Assembly: GCF_041929345.1 (NCBI RefSeq)
Contig: NZ_JBHFNQ010000170.1
Coordinates: forward strand, 1-64,000
Source: Floridanema aerugineum
GTDB taxonomy: Bacteria; Cyanobacteriota; Cyanobacteriia; Cyanobacteriales; Aerosakkonemataceae
Length of the DNA: 64,000 bases
Direction of reading: 5' to 3'
Shown here: in pieces, positions 57,069 to 64,000 of the stretch
Layout of the letters: each line of letters opens with the position of its first letter
Position numbering within the stretch: the stretch's first letter is position 1
Notes under the pieces: model-generated
What the model was told of the DNA's origin: nothing
The model's input: the letters and a program-made list of their open reading frames with translations, nothing else
Databases searched by the model: none
Translations under genes and position numbers: made by a program

Positions 57069-58346
57069 ATGACTGCTTTTTCCCAAAAAAACTTAATATT
57101 CTTAATTTCTCAACCCCGTGCTGGCTCTACCTTGACTCAGCGAATTTTGGGAACTCATCGAGAAATTTATACTCTATCTGAACCTTGGATTATGTTACAT
57201 CCCCTTTATGCAATGCGTAGGGATGGATACCAAGCTGAATATAGTATTCAGAATAGTAAAAGAGCAATGGATAACTTCTTGAATTTGCATCCAGAAGGTG
57301 AAGATGCTTATTTTCAAGCAGTTCGACAAATGAATTTGCATTTATATGAAGGATTGCTGCAAACTTCCGGGAAGAGATATTTCTTAGATAAAACTCCAAG
57401 ATACTATTACATTGTCCCGGAATTATACAGAACTTTTCCCGAAGCTAAGTATATCCTATTGCTGAGAAATCCCTTAGCGATTCTTTGTTCTATCTTTAAC
57501 ACTTTTATTCAGGATAATTGGTGGAGAATTCAGTACTATCAAGGTGATTTGCTGAGAGCACCAAGCCTGATTGCCAAAGGGATGCTTGACTTACAGAACA
57601 ACAGTTTAGTTTTACAATATGAGAATTTGCTGCTTAATCCCGAAATAGAAATCGAAAGAGTTTGTAATTTCCTCAATGTTCCTTTTGATGCAGGAATCAT
57701 TAGTTACGGGGATTCCGAAGCAGAAAAATGGCAATTTGGCGATCGATCTATGATTTATCAGGAGAACAAGCCGATGAATCAAAATGGCGATCGCTGGCAA
57801 GAAAATTTACAAAACCCAATTATCTGGCAATCTGCTAACAATTACTTAGAATTTTTGGGAAAAGATTTGCTTGCAAATCTAGGTTATTCCTACACAAAAC
57901 TAAAGGAGATACTGGAAAAGCAAAAACCCAAAACTCAGGTAATCTTGCCACCCGCACTGCAAGACTTTTTTGCTTCAGCAAATATGTTTTTAGACAAATC
58001 ATTACAACCTGTTCAGGGAGTTGTTGGATTGACGGCACAACTTTTTGATTCTTACTTAAGTCTGGGGAGGGTATTGTTACAAGAAAATCACATTGAGCAA
58101 GCACTTAAATATCTGGAAATAGCTTTACAAATGGCTCCGTTTGTGCCTGAAACTCAGTGCTTAATCGGTGAAGCACTGTTACGAATAGGTAAACTCGATC
58201 GAGCAATTACTTATTACCAAAAAGCAATTCAGTTAGGAGCTAAAATTCACCAAAATCAGCTAGAATCTTCTAGAATTGCTCTCCAACAAGCATTGCAACT
58301 AAATCCAAATCATCAAGCGATCGCTGAATTACTGGCAATTATCTAA
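57069..58346 (+). CDS. Sulfotransferase fused to C-terminal TPRs
   Basis: 425 residues. The 5'-PAPS loop is LISQPRAGSTLTQRILGTHR, the 3'-phosphate site YILLLRNPLAILCSIFN, and a conserved YFLDKTPRYYYIVPELYRTF and EPWIMLHPLYAMRR complete the sulfotransferase domain (1-275). After a linker (residues about 320-420) two to three TPR units follow (LSLGRVLLQENHIEQALKYL, LIGEALLRIGKLDRAITYYQ), as in tyrosine-protein-like sulfotransferases of bacteria. It is unlike the membrane-anchored sulfotransferase in the left arm, so two different sulfations are possible. Confidence 0.87.
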   Translation: MTAFSQKNLIFLISQPRAGSTLTQRILGTHREIYTLSEPWIMLHPLYAMRRDGYQAEYSIQNSKRAMDNFLNLHPEGEDAYFQAVRQMNLHLYEGLLQTSGKRYFLDKTPRYYYIVPELYRTFPEAKYILLLRNPLAILCSIFNTFIQDNWWRIQYYQGDLLRAPSLIAKGMLDLQNNSLVLQYENLLLNPEIEIERVCNFLNVPFDAGIISYGDSEAEKWQFGDRSMIYQENKPMNQNGDRWQENLQNPIIWQSANNYLEFLGKDLLANLGYSYTKLKEILEKQKPKTQVILPPALQDFFASANMFLDKSLQPVQGVVGLTAQLFDSYLSLGRVLLQENHIEQALKYLEIALQMAPFVPETQCLIGEALLRIGKLDRAITYYQKAIQLGAKIHQNQLESSRIALQQALQLNPNHQAIAELLAII

Positions 58347-58383
58347 GATTACTAAATAAAGTGATAATAGTTATTTTGGGATG

Positions 58384-58447
58384 GGGCAGGCAGGATGCCC
58401 ACCCCACAAGAGTTACAGCTTGTTTGTGGCGCGGGCATCTTGCCCGC
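58384..58447. repeat. GGGCAGGCAGGATGCCC-type repeat pair
   Basis: Two small palindromes (GGGCAGGCAGGATGCCC at 58384-58400 and CGGGCATCTTGCCCG near 58432-58446), of the same GGCATCCTGCC sort found in the 75-bp elements at 41721 and 44853. They lie just upstream of the lipoprotein start and are not coding. Confidence 0.5.
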
Positions 58448-58491
58448 ATTGGTTTTCACTTTATTTACATCTACCTACTTACACAACTCGA

Positions 58492-60285
58492 ATGTATCTA
58501 AGTCTAAGTCAGTTGAAAAAATGGATCGGATGGCGAAAATTGCTGGTTGGGATAATAGCAATAGTTATTGTCATTCAAGGTTGTAACTCTGCTTTGTTGA
58601 CCACTAAAGCGACTCAGATTCCGCGTCTTGTTAGTAGTGAACGCAACGATCCAGAAACTTTTAATCCTGTAACTAGCCTTGACCCTCACGCAGTACTAGG
58701 CTTGATCTACGAAGGAATGATTACCCAAAATGGTGAAACAGGAAAACTAGAACCAGGAATAGCAAAATCTTGGCAGATTTCGGGCGATCGACAACGTATA
58801 ATTTTTACTCTACGACCAGATGTAAAATGGTCAGATGGAGAACCACTGACAGCAGATGATGTCGTCTTCAGTTTCAACGAAATATATTTTAATGAAAATA
58901 TTCCTAATAATGTACGAGATATTTTACGGATTGGTCAGAAAGGTCAATTCCCCCAAGTGCGAAAAGTTAACAATTATCAGGTAGAATTTATTACTCCAGA
59001 ACCCTTTACTCCCATACTACGCTATATCGGAGACGTTAATCTCTTACCAAAACACGCTTTAAAAGATACAGTTAATGTTACTAAAAGAGAGCAAAAACCA
59101 AAATTTTTATCAATTTGGGGAACAGATACCCCGTTAGAAAAAATTATTACCAACGGTCCCTATCGCCTTTTAAGTTTTCAGCCTGGGGAACGAATTATTC
59201 TGGAGCGAAATCCCTATTATTGGCGCAAAGATTCTCAGGGTAAGACTCAACCTTATATCGAACGAATCGTGATTCCAATTGTCGGCTCGACCGATAACGC
59301 TTTGATGCAATTTCGATCGCGTGGATTAGATATGGTAAACATTACTCCTGACTTTTTTGCCTTGATGAAGCGGGAAGAAAAACGAGGAAATTTCACCGTT
59401 TATAATGGTGGACCAGCAGCGGTTACACATTTCATTACATTTAATTTAAATCAGGCTACTCGCAATGGAAAACCAGTAGTAGATCCGATCAAATCTCGTT
59501 GGTTTAATACTCTGGAATTTCGCCAAGCGATCGCATTATCTATCGATCGAACTACTATGATCAACAATATCTTTCAAGGATTGGGTACACCTCATGATTC
59601 CCCCATCTACAAGCAAAGTCCCTATTACATTTCTCCAAAAGAAGGGTTGCCTGTTTACAACTATAATCCCGATCGAGCAAAACAATTACTTTTGCAAGCA
59701 GGCTTCAAATACAATAGCCAGGGTAAACTAGAAGATGCTGACAGTAATCTCGTTCGCTTTAACTTAATTACCAGTAACGATAACAGCATTAGATCCCAGA
59801 TAGGTATTCATATCAAACGAGATTTAGCAAACATTGGAATTACCGTTGATTTCCAACTACTAACTTTCAACACTTTAATGACCAAACTTTTAAACACTCT
59901 TGATTGGGATGCACATATCCTATACTTTATTGGAGGCAATATTGAACCAGACAGTACTCGTAACATTTGGTCAGTTGATGGTACTCTTCATACCTTCAAT
60001 CAAAATACGTTTTATGGAGATCCCTTAAAAGGGCGAATTATTCAGGATTGGGAACAGAAAATTAGCGATCTTTATATTCAAGGTAGTCAAGAGTTGAATG
60101 ACGACAAACGTCGGGAAATTTACGCCCAAGCTCAAATTTTAGCCCAAGAAAATCTCCCTTTTATTCATTTAGTCAATCCACTTTCCTTTTCTGCTATCCG
60201 CAATGATATTAAAAATATACGTTTCTCTGGATTGAGTTGGAGGTTATGGAATGTATATGAGTTAAAAATAGATCGATCGTCCTAG
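58492..60285 (+). CDS. Peptide/nickel-type ABC transporter substrate-binding lipoprotein (SBP family 5)
   Basis: 597 residues from ATG 58492; earlier in-frame starts run through the repeat at 58384 and destroy the signal. MYLSLSQLKKWIGWRKLLVG, then IIAIVIVIQGCNS gives a lipoprotein signal with a Cys at the lipobox. The OppA-like body is clear: ETFNPVTSLDPHAVLGLIYE, GIAKSWQISGDRQRIIFTLR, VKWSDGEPLTADDVVFSFNE, ILRYIGDVNLLPKHAL, ERIILERNPYYW and FRQAIALSIDRTTMINNIFQ. No cognate permease is visible, though an ABC gene begins at 63177 (of exporter type). A peptide or product-binding protein in a biosynthetic operon could serve re-uptake or release from the membrane. Confidence 0.88.
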   Translation: MYLSLSQLKKWIGWRKLLVGIIAIVIVIQGCNSALLTTKATQIPRLVSSERNDPETFNPVTSLDPHAVLGLIYEGMITQNGETGKLEPGIAKSWQISGDRQRIIFTLRPDVKWSDGEPLTADDVVFSFNEIYFNENIPNNVRDILRIGQKGQFPQVRKVNNYQVEFITPEPFTPILRYIGDVNLLPKHALKDTVNVTKREQKPKFLSIWGTDTPLEKIITNGPYRLLSFQPGERIILERNPYYWRKDSQGKTQPYIERIVIPIVGSTDNALMQFRSRGLDMVNITPDFFALMKREEKRGNFTVYNGGPAAVTHFITFNLNQATRNGKPVVDPIKSRWFNTLEFRQAIALSIDRTTMINNIFQGLGTPHDSPIYKQSPYYISPKEGLPVYNYNPDRAKQLLLQAGFKYNSQGKLEDADSNLVRFNLITSNDNSIRSQIGIHIKRDLANIGITVDFQLLTFNTLMTKLLNTLDWDAHILYFIGGNIEPDSTRNIWSVDGTLHTFNQNTFYGDPLKGRIIQDWEQKISDLYIQGSQELNDDKRREIYAQAQILAQENLPFIHLVNPLSFSAIRNDIKNIRFSGLSWRLWNVYELKIDRSS

Positions 60286-60335
60286 TCAACAGACTAATAT
60301 TCCAACATTCACAGTATATAGAGGTAAAAAAAATT

Positions 60336-61529
60336 ATGACATCTTCCCTATCTCACTCTCAAGAAACACCAGAACTTACTATTAACAACAATCTCGAAGA
60401 ATTAGCAAAAAAAAATGGATGGAATTTCGAGATTATTTCTCCTCTAGAAACTCAGATTCATTACCCTTCAAACGCGATCGAAGAAGACTTACTCTATGTC
60501 ATTCAAGACTGGGCGCAGCTGCTACAATACACGCCTGAAGAAAGGTCTAATTTTGGTAGAGAAGAACAATTTTATCATCTTCATTGTGTCACAAATTATG
60601 AAATTGGCGAAACATTTAGATGTTCTATTCCTCATGCTTTAGTCGTCAACCCAACTGGATTAGTGATTACATCCGATCGGGAAATCATTCGCCAATCTGT
60701 TGATGGGCAAAAATTAAATATCAACTTCCAAGCAAAACAAATAAAAGAGAAGTTTAACGATAGTAATATCCTTTCAGGAACATACATATCGCTCTTATCT
60801 TATTGGAGTTATACCCTAAACTTTGCCCACTGGCTGATGGATTGTTTACCAAAACTTGCTCTGATAGAATCTTTAGATAGCAGCGTTAAAAAGAATTTAA
60901 AATTTATTATTCCTGATAACTCACCGCCTTATATTGTTGACTCTCTCAAACTATTGGGTATTCCAGAAAATCAAACAATCCAAATTCAGGAGGAGAGTAT
61001 CATCGTAGAAAACCTGATCCTCTGTCGTGCAGCAGAAAACCCAGGTAGACCTAAAAAAATACACTTTCTAGCGATCCGAAATAAATTGCTATCCTCAGTT
61101 GTAAATGAAAAAAATGTCCGTTTACCCACTAAAAGAATTTATATTTCTCGTTCTCAATCTTCGAGAAGAATAGTTAACGAAGAGGAAATATTACAGATTT
61201 TAACAAAATACAACTTTGAGGTTATACACTGTGAAAAAATGAGTTTAGCTGAACAGATTAGGACTTTTTCTGAGGCGGAGATTGTTCTTGGGCCTCATGG
61301 AGCAGGGATGTACAATCAAATATTTTGCAATTCAGGAATCAGTATTGTGGAAATTTATAACAAGGAATACTGGTATCATTCATCACGAATTATCTCTAGC
61401 TTTATGAAACACAAACACTGGCATATTTTTGGAGACAATGTTAGCAGTGATGGGCAAACTGATGTCGATCCTTTAAAGCTAGAGAAAGTCTTATCTCTGG
61501 TATTACATGATAGAAACATCAAAATTTAG
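60336..61529 (+). CDS. GT61-family glycosyltransferase, second copy
   Basis: 397 residues. GT61/DUF563 landmarks are YTLNFAHWLMDCLPKLALIE, TKRIYISRSQSSRRIVNEEE, and FSEAEIVLGPHGAGMYNQIF. Catalytic or nucleotide-sugar contacts are expected in the HGAG region. The first 60 residues are hydrophilic, without signal peptide. It is related to the GT61 at 36713 but diverged, so two transfers (or two sugars) are likely. The distance of 50 bp to the lipoprotein gene suggests co-transcription. Confidence 0.82.
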   Translation: MTSSLSHSQETPELTINNNLEELAKKNGWNFEIISPLETQIHYPSNAIEEDLLYVIQDWAQLLQYTPEERSNFGREEQFYHLHCVTNYEIGETFRCSIPHALVVNPTGLVITSDREIIRQSVDGQKLNINFQAKQIKEKFNDSNILSGTYISLLSYWSYTLNFAHWLMDCLPKLALIESLDSSVKKNLKFIIPDNSPPYIVDSLKLLGIPENQTIQIQEESIIVENLILCRAAENPGRPKKIHFLAIRNKLLSSVVNEKNVRLPTKRIYISRSQSSRRIVNEEEILQILTKYNFEVIHCEKMSLAEQIRTFSEAEIVLGPHGAGMYNQIFCNSGISIVEIYNKEYWYHSSRIISSFMKHKHWHIFGDNVSSDGQTDVDPLKLEKVLSLVLHDRNIKI

Positions 61530-61651
61530 AGATATTTACAAAAGTTGGTTGATTTACTTCGGAAAAAGTGTATACTCTTTAAAGAAATTGCTTTTGCAAA
61601 TAATTAAACTTAAGGCAAAATCAATTCTGTGGCAAATAGAAGGTTTAAAAA

Positions 61652-62248
61652 ATGAAAAAGTCTCGCAGAACTCAAGAAGAAATAGATCGTAATTTGACAG
61701 GTTTTGAAGGTGATTACTATATAGAAGAAGAAATCAAAAAGCTGGTTCAGAAATTTGAGATCAACACCATAATTGAAACAGGAACTTTTCTAGGAGGAAC
61801 AACCAAAAAATTAGCCCAGCTTGCTAATCAAGTCTATACGATCGAAGTAGATTCCGAAAATATTCCTGAAGCTACAGAATATCTCAAAGATTCAACTAAT
61901 GTTACTATTATGGAGGGCTGTAGTCCCGAACTTTTAAGGAATTTACTGAAGCAAGATCATGGCAATATTTTGTTTTACCTGGATGCCCATTCCCATATTG
62001 AGACACCTTTGCTGGATGAATTAAAAGCGATCGCTGAAGCAGAAATAAAACCAGTTATTGCGATCCATGACTGGAAAATTCCCGATCGTCCTGACTTGGG
62101 TTACGATTCCTATAACGGTCAAGACTATACATTTGAATGGATTAAGCCAAGTATCGAGGCAATTTACGGTAATGATTATGCCTACTATTACAACAATCAA
62201 GCTGAAGGTGCAAAAAGAGGAGTAATTTACATTCATAGCAATTCATAG
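61652..62248 (+). CDS. Small SAM-methyltransferase-like protein (CmcI/cephalosporin-hydroxylase-like fold)
   Basis: 198 residues. The first SAM-like motif is IIETGTFLGGTTKKLAQLAN, the acidic loop VYTIEVDSENIPEATEYL, and a metal-like block ILFYLDAHSHIETPLLDELK and AIHDWKIPDRPDLG follows. This resembles the CmcI/'cephalosporin hydroxylase' type class I methyltransferase fold; SxtX in saxitoxin clusters has been named after the same family. Length is at the short end of the family. Its neighbours are GT61 (upstream 122 bp) and PhyH (downstream 77 bp). The reaction cannot be fixed by sequence alone; a methyl transfer is likely. Confidence 0.7.
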   Translation: MKKSRRTQEEIDRNLTGFEGDYYIEEEIKKLVQKFEINTIIETGTFLGGTTKKLAQLANQVYTIEVDSENIPEATEYLKDSTNVTIMEGCSPELLRNLLKQDHGNILFYLDAHSHIETPLLDELKAIAEAEIKPVIAIHDWKIPDRPDLGYDSYNGQDYTFEWIKPSIEAIYGNDYAYYYNNQAEGAKRGVIYIHSNS

Positions 62249-62325
62249 AAGTGCAATTGTAAAAAGGCATAAAATTATGTCGTCTGAATTTTTGTACGAT
62301 CACGTTTATAAAAGGAAGACTTTTA

Positions 62326-63180
62326 ATGATGCAAACTACTGGATATTCTGGAAAATCTAGCACTAGCCAAACTGACTTTAATCAAATCGATCGGAAAGTC
62401 GCTTTTTTCGAGAAAGAAGGTTTTGCTGGGCCATTTACCCTTGGTCAAACTGCTAGTTTAGTGGCTTTACGTGAAGCCATGAATCAAGCTATTGGAGAAG
62501 CTCAAAATCAAGATCAAAAAACCTCATCTTCTCCAATCCAAACTAATGTGATGGATCGTAGGATTGCTCATACAACATCTAAGTTAGTGTATGACTTATC
62601 TACAGAGCCTCTGGTTTTAAATGATGTGGCAGATTTCTTAGGGCCAAATCTTCTGTTTTGGATGGCAGAAACTATTTCTAGAGAGCCTGGTCATGATGGT
62701 CATATTGTGGAAAAGACTGGTCAAATTTGGCATATTGATGTTATTAATGGTTGGATCAAAGGTGTTCATGTTTCGATCGCTGTAACTGATATGACAATGA
62801 AAACTGGTTGTTTGCTAGTTATCCCTGGAACTCACAAATACGATGCTGACCTTCCTGCCCTAGAACAAGCAGGAGAATGCGATCTCACTGATGCAGATAG
62901 CGTACTTAGGTTAGCCGATCGAATGCACCCAGAAAACGCACCTCATAGAATTGAACCCATAGAAATGAAAGCAGGTCAGTATTGCTTCACCAGAGGTGGA
63001 ATTTGGCATGGTGTCAGTCGAAATAATGATTCCCGAACCCGCTTTGGTCTTGTTGCTCGTTTTGCCAAACCTGATGTTGAGATCAAAGGTTTTAGCGGAA
63101 ACCAGATTCCTTGTATCGTAGTTCGTGGTGAAGATTCCTATCACTTAAATCTTCTGACAAATCCACCAGAAAACTCATGA
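62326..63180 (+). CDS. Phytanoyl-CoA dioxygenase (PhyH)-family protein
   Basis: 284 residues. Metal ligands HxD in QIWHIDVINGWIKG, distal His in GIWHGVSRNND and the 2-oxoglutarate Arg in SRTRFGLVARF; TGCLLVIPGTHKYDADLPAL is the typical PhyH turn before the distal His. Homologs in saxitoxin (SxtS) and cylindrospermopsin (CyrI) pathways hydroxylate or cyclise guanidino intermediates. Here the enzyme is in the right arm of an amidinotransferase-containing cluster. Its stop overlaps the ABC gene start (ATGA). Confidence 0.85.
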   Translation: MMQTTGYSGKSSTSQTDFNQIDRKVAFFEKEGFAGPFTLGQTASLVALREAMNQAIGEAQNQDQKTSSSPIQTNVMDRRIAHTTSKLVYDLSTEPLVLNDVADFLGPNLLFWMAETISREPGHDGHIVEKTGQIWHIDVINGWIKGVHVSIAVTDMTMKTGCLLVIPGTHKYDADLPALEQAGECDLTDADSVLRLADRMHPENAPHRIEPIEMKAGQYCFTRGGIWHGVSRNNDSRTRFGLVARFAKPDVEIKGFSGNQIPCIVVRGEDSYHLNLLTNPPENS

Positions 63181-64000
63181 TGAGTAATCTTAAACTTCTC
63201 CTGCTGACTATGCTCCTTGACAATAGCAGTTTAATTCATCCTTACACGACTGCATTAGTAGTTGTAAGTTTTGCAGGTGTTTGTTGCTGGGGGATTTTAC
63301 GCTACTTTGGGAAAAAATCTTCCAGCAAACTAATGGATTTTGAGGATACAGATTCCTCATTTACTAACAACTCAAATCGCCCACAGTTAGTTTTCCAGCT
63401 TCTTCAATTTCTCTCGATCGATCGCTGGATACCTGCATCTCAAAAGCTTCAAGAAACCTCATTGCAACTAAAAGATAGTTCACCTTGGCAAGAATATGAA
63501 CTGTCACAGAAAGATGAAAAAAATAACCCTGCTGATTGGAGTTTATGGATTAAAGAACTTGCTAGTCGTTTTCGTTTGTTCTTCAAATATGTTTGGATTT
63601 ACTGGTCTCCTTATGTAGTTATTGCCATCATTAGTGCTATTTGCATGATGGGGATGCCTGCTTACCAAATAATTGCTGCACAAAAGCTAGGTATTGCGAT
63701 CGATCAAGGAGGGTCTGTTCTTGTAAGTTCAGCGATTCAATTAGCTAGCTTGCTACCCTTAGCTTTTGGATCATATCTATTAGGTAGTCGTTTATCTGCT
63801 CGACTTTCTAGCCGGATTGCTAATGATATCCGATATGACTTATTTGTGAAACTGCAAACTCTTTCACAAAGCTTTTATAAACAGGCTCGATCGGGAGATT
63901 TATTAACCCATTTCTCTGTAGATATTTACCAAATAGAGCCTATTTTAGGTCAAGAAATGATCCGAAGTGTTGGCGAAATGGTCATGACCTTAGTCAACTT
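63177..64000 (+). CDS. ABC exporter with long N-terminal extension, partial (runs off the window)
   Basis: 274 residues are visible. The ATG at 63177 overlaps the PhyH stop. It begins with a hydrophobic helix (TTALVVVSFAGVCCWGILRY), then a charged soluble stretch of about 100 residues, then a membrane domain of the type IV ABC exporter class: YVVIAIISAICMMGMPAYQI, LSARLSSRIANDIRYDLFVK, FYKQARSGDLLTHFSVDIYQ, IEPILGQEMIRSVGE. The QARSGDLLTHFS-type coupling helix is diagnostic of MsbA-like exporters. The ATPase half lies beyond the window. It likely exports the cluster's product, which would continue rightward. Confidence 0.85.
   Translation, partial: MMSNLKLLLLTMLLDNSSLIHPYTTALVVVSFAGVCCWGILRYFGKKSSSKLMDFEDTDSSFTNNSNRPQLVFQLLQFLSIDRWIPASQKLQETSLQLKDSSPWQEYELSQKDEKNNPADWSLWIKELASRFRLFFKYVWIYWSPYVVIAIISAICMMGMPAYQIIAAQKLGIAIDQGGSVLVSSAIQLASLLPLAFGSYLLGSRLSARLSSRIANDIRYDLFVKLQTLSQSFYKQARSGDLLTHFSVDIYQIEPILGQEMIRSVGEMVMTLVN

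Noticed and set aside
61507..61692. Small gene between GT61 and the methyltransferase-like gene
   Set aside because: It overlaps both neighbours, lacks a ribosome-binding site and shows only a Lys/Leu-rich translation; probably a chance frame.
34670..64000. Saxitoxin or cylindrospermopsin gene cluster
   Set aside because: The characteristic core genes (SxtA-like PKS chimera, cytidine-deaminase-like SxtB, Rieske SxtT/H, CyrB-F PKS/NRPS) are absent; only tailoring classes are shared.
1..64000. tRNA, rRNA or known riboswitch (including a guanidine riboswitch near the amidinotransferase)
   Set aside because: No cloverleaf or recognised riboswitch core was seen in the intergenic regions, though by eye a weak match could be missed.

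Overview
The window looks like chromosomal DNA of a filamentous cyanobacterium. It is AT-rich, carries many GCGATCGC (HIP1) octamers inside and outside genes, has the dispersed palindromic and MITE-like repeats typical of Oscillatoriales/Nostocales, and is full of families that are expanded in such organisms: CHAT and caspase proteins, TPR proteins, DUF1822, CHASE2, DUF928, FGE-like proteins and GT61 glycosyltransferases. No tRNA, rRNA or CRISPR array was seen. Nearly the whole window is accessory.

Layout. 1-4.5 kb: the end of a filamentous-haemagglutinin-like secreted protein, a CHAT/TPR-type gene cut short by a 51-nt hairpin, an orphan phage-tail assembly pair (tail assembly protein plus a DUF6760 frame with no start codon), a TPR protein and an IS630 remnant. 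4.5-17.7 kb (all +): a sigma-like factor, DUF1822, a CHAT-CHASE2 membrane protein, DUF928, a small MshEN-like protein, a caspase-DUF4384 protein and a giant TPR-CHAT protease. This reads as one protease-centred signalling module. 18.5-25.9 kb (all -): a VMAP-type ternary conflict operon (VMAP protein, MoxR ATPase, SAV_2336/vWA-like protein fused to an FGE-like domain) followed by two tandem stand-alone FGE-like genes. The C-terminal ends of the FGE-like domains carry the codon-level signature of diversity-generating-retroelement (DGR) variable regions. No reverse transcriptase or template repeat lies in the window, so diversification would have to act in trans. 26-32 kb: a small secreted peptide, two MITEs, and a 1435-residue RTX/subtilisin protease in which P-domains are nested inside SdrD-B-like domains. 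32-34.5 kb: a decaying two-component locus (response regulator split by a stop codon, Hpt remnant, kinase truncated at both ends) and a MarC remnant.

34.7-64 kb: a large cluster of mostly tailoring, sugar and export genes arranged divergently around a 625-bp gap at 51955-52579. The left arm (-) reads outward from an amidinotransferase of the CyrA/SxtG type through a sulfotransferase, SnoaL-ankyrin protein, old yellow enzyme, two sterol-desaturase-like hydroxylases, aldo-keto reductase, two TauD-like dioxygenases, Asp/Glu racemase, DMT exporter, O-methyltransferase, P450, GT61, an unknown protein and a KpsF isomerase. The right arm (+) has a nucleotidyltransferase-kinase fusion, HAD protein, TylF-like methyltransferase, unknown protein, TauD-like dioxygenase, sulfotransferase-TPR, peptide-binding lipoprotein, GT61, small methyltransferase-like protein, PhyH dioxygenase and the start of an ABC exporter. 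Together they suggest synthesis and export of a guanidino, sulfated, heavily oxidised and perhaps glycosylated metabolite. No NRPS or PKS core is visible.

A recurring theme is repeats that touch coding sequence. Palindromic repeats sit in frame inside a TauD-like gene, a kinase and a small MshEN-like protein, and three genes end on a stop codon that lies in the edge of a repeat element.
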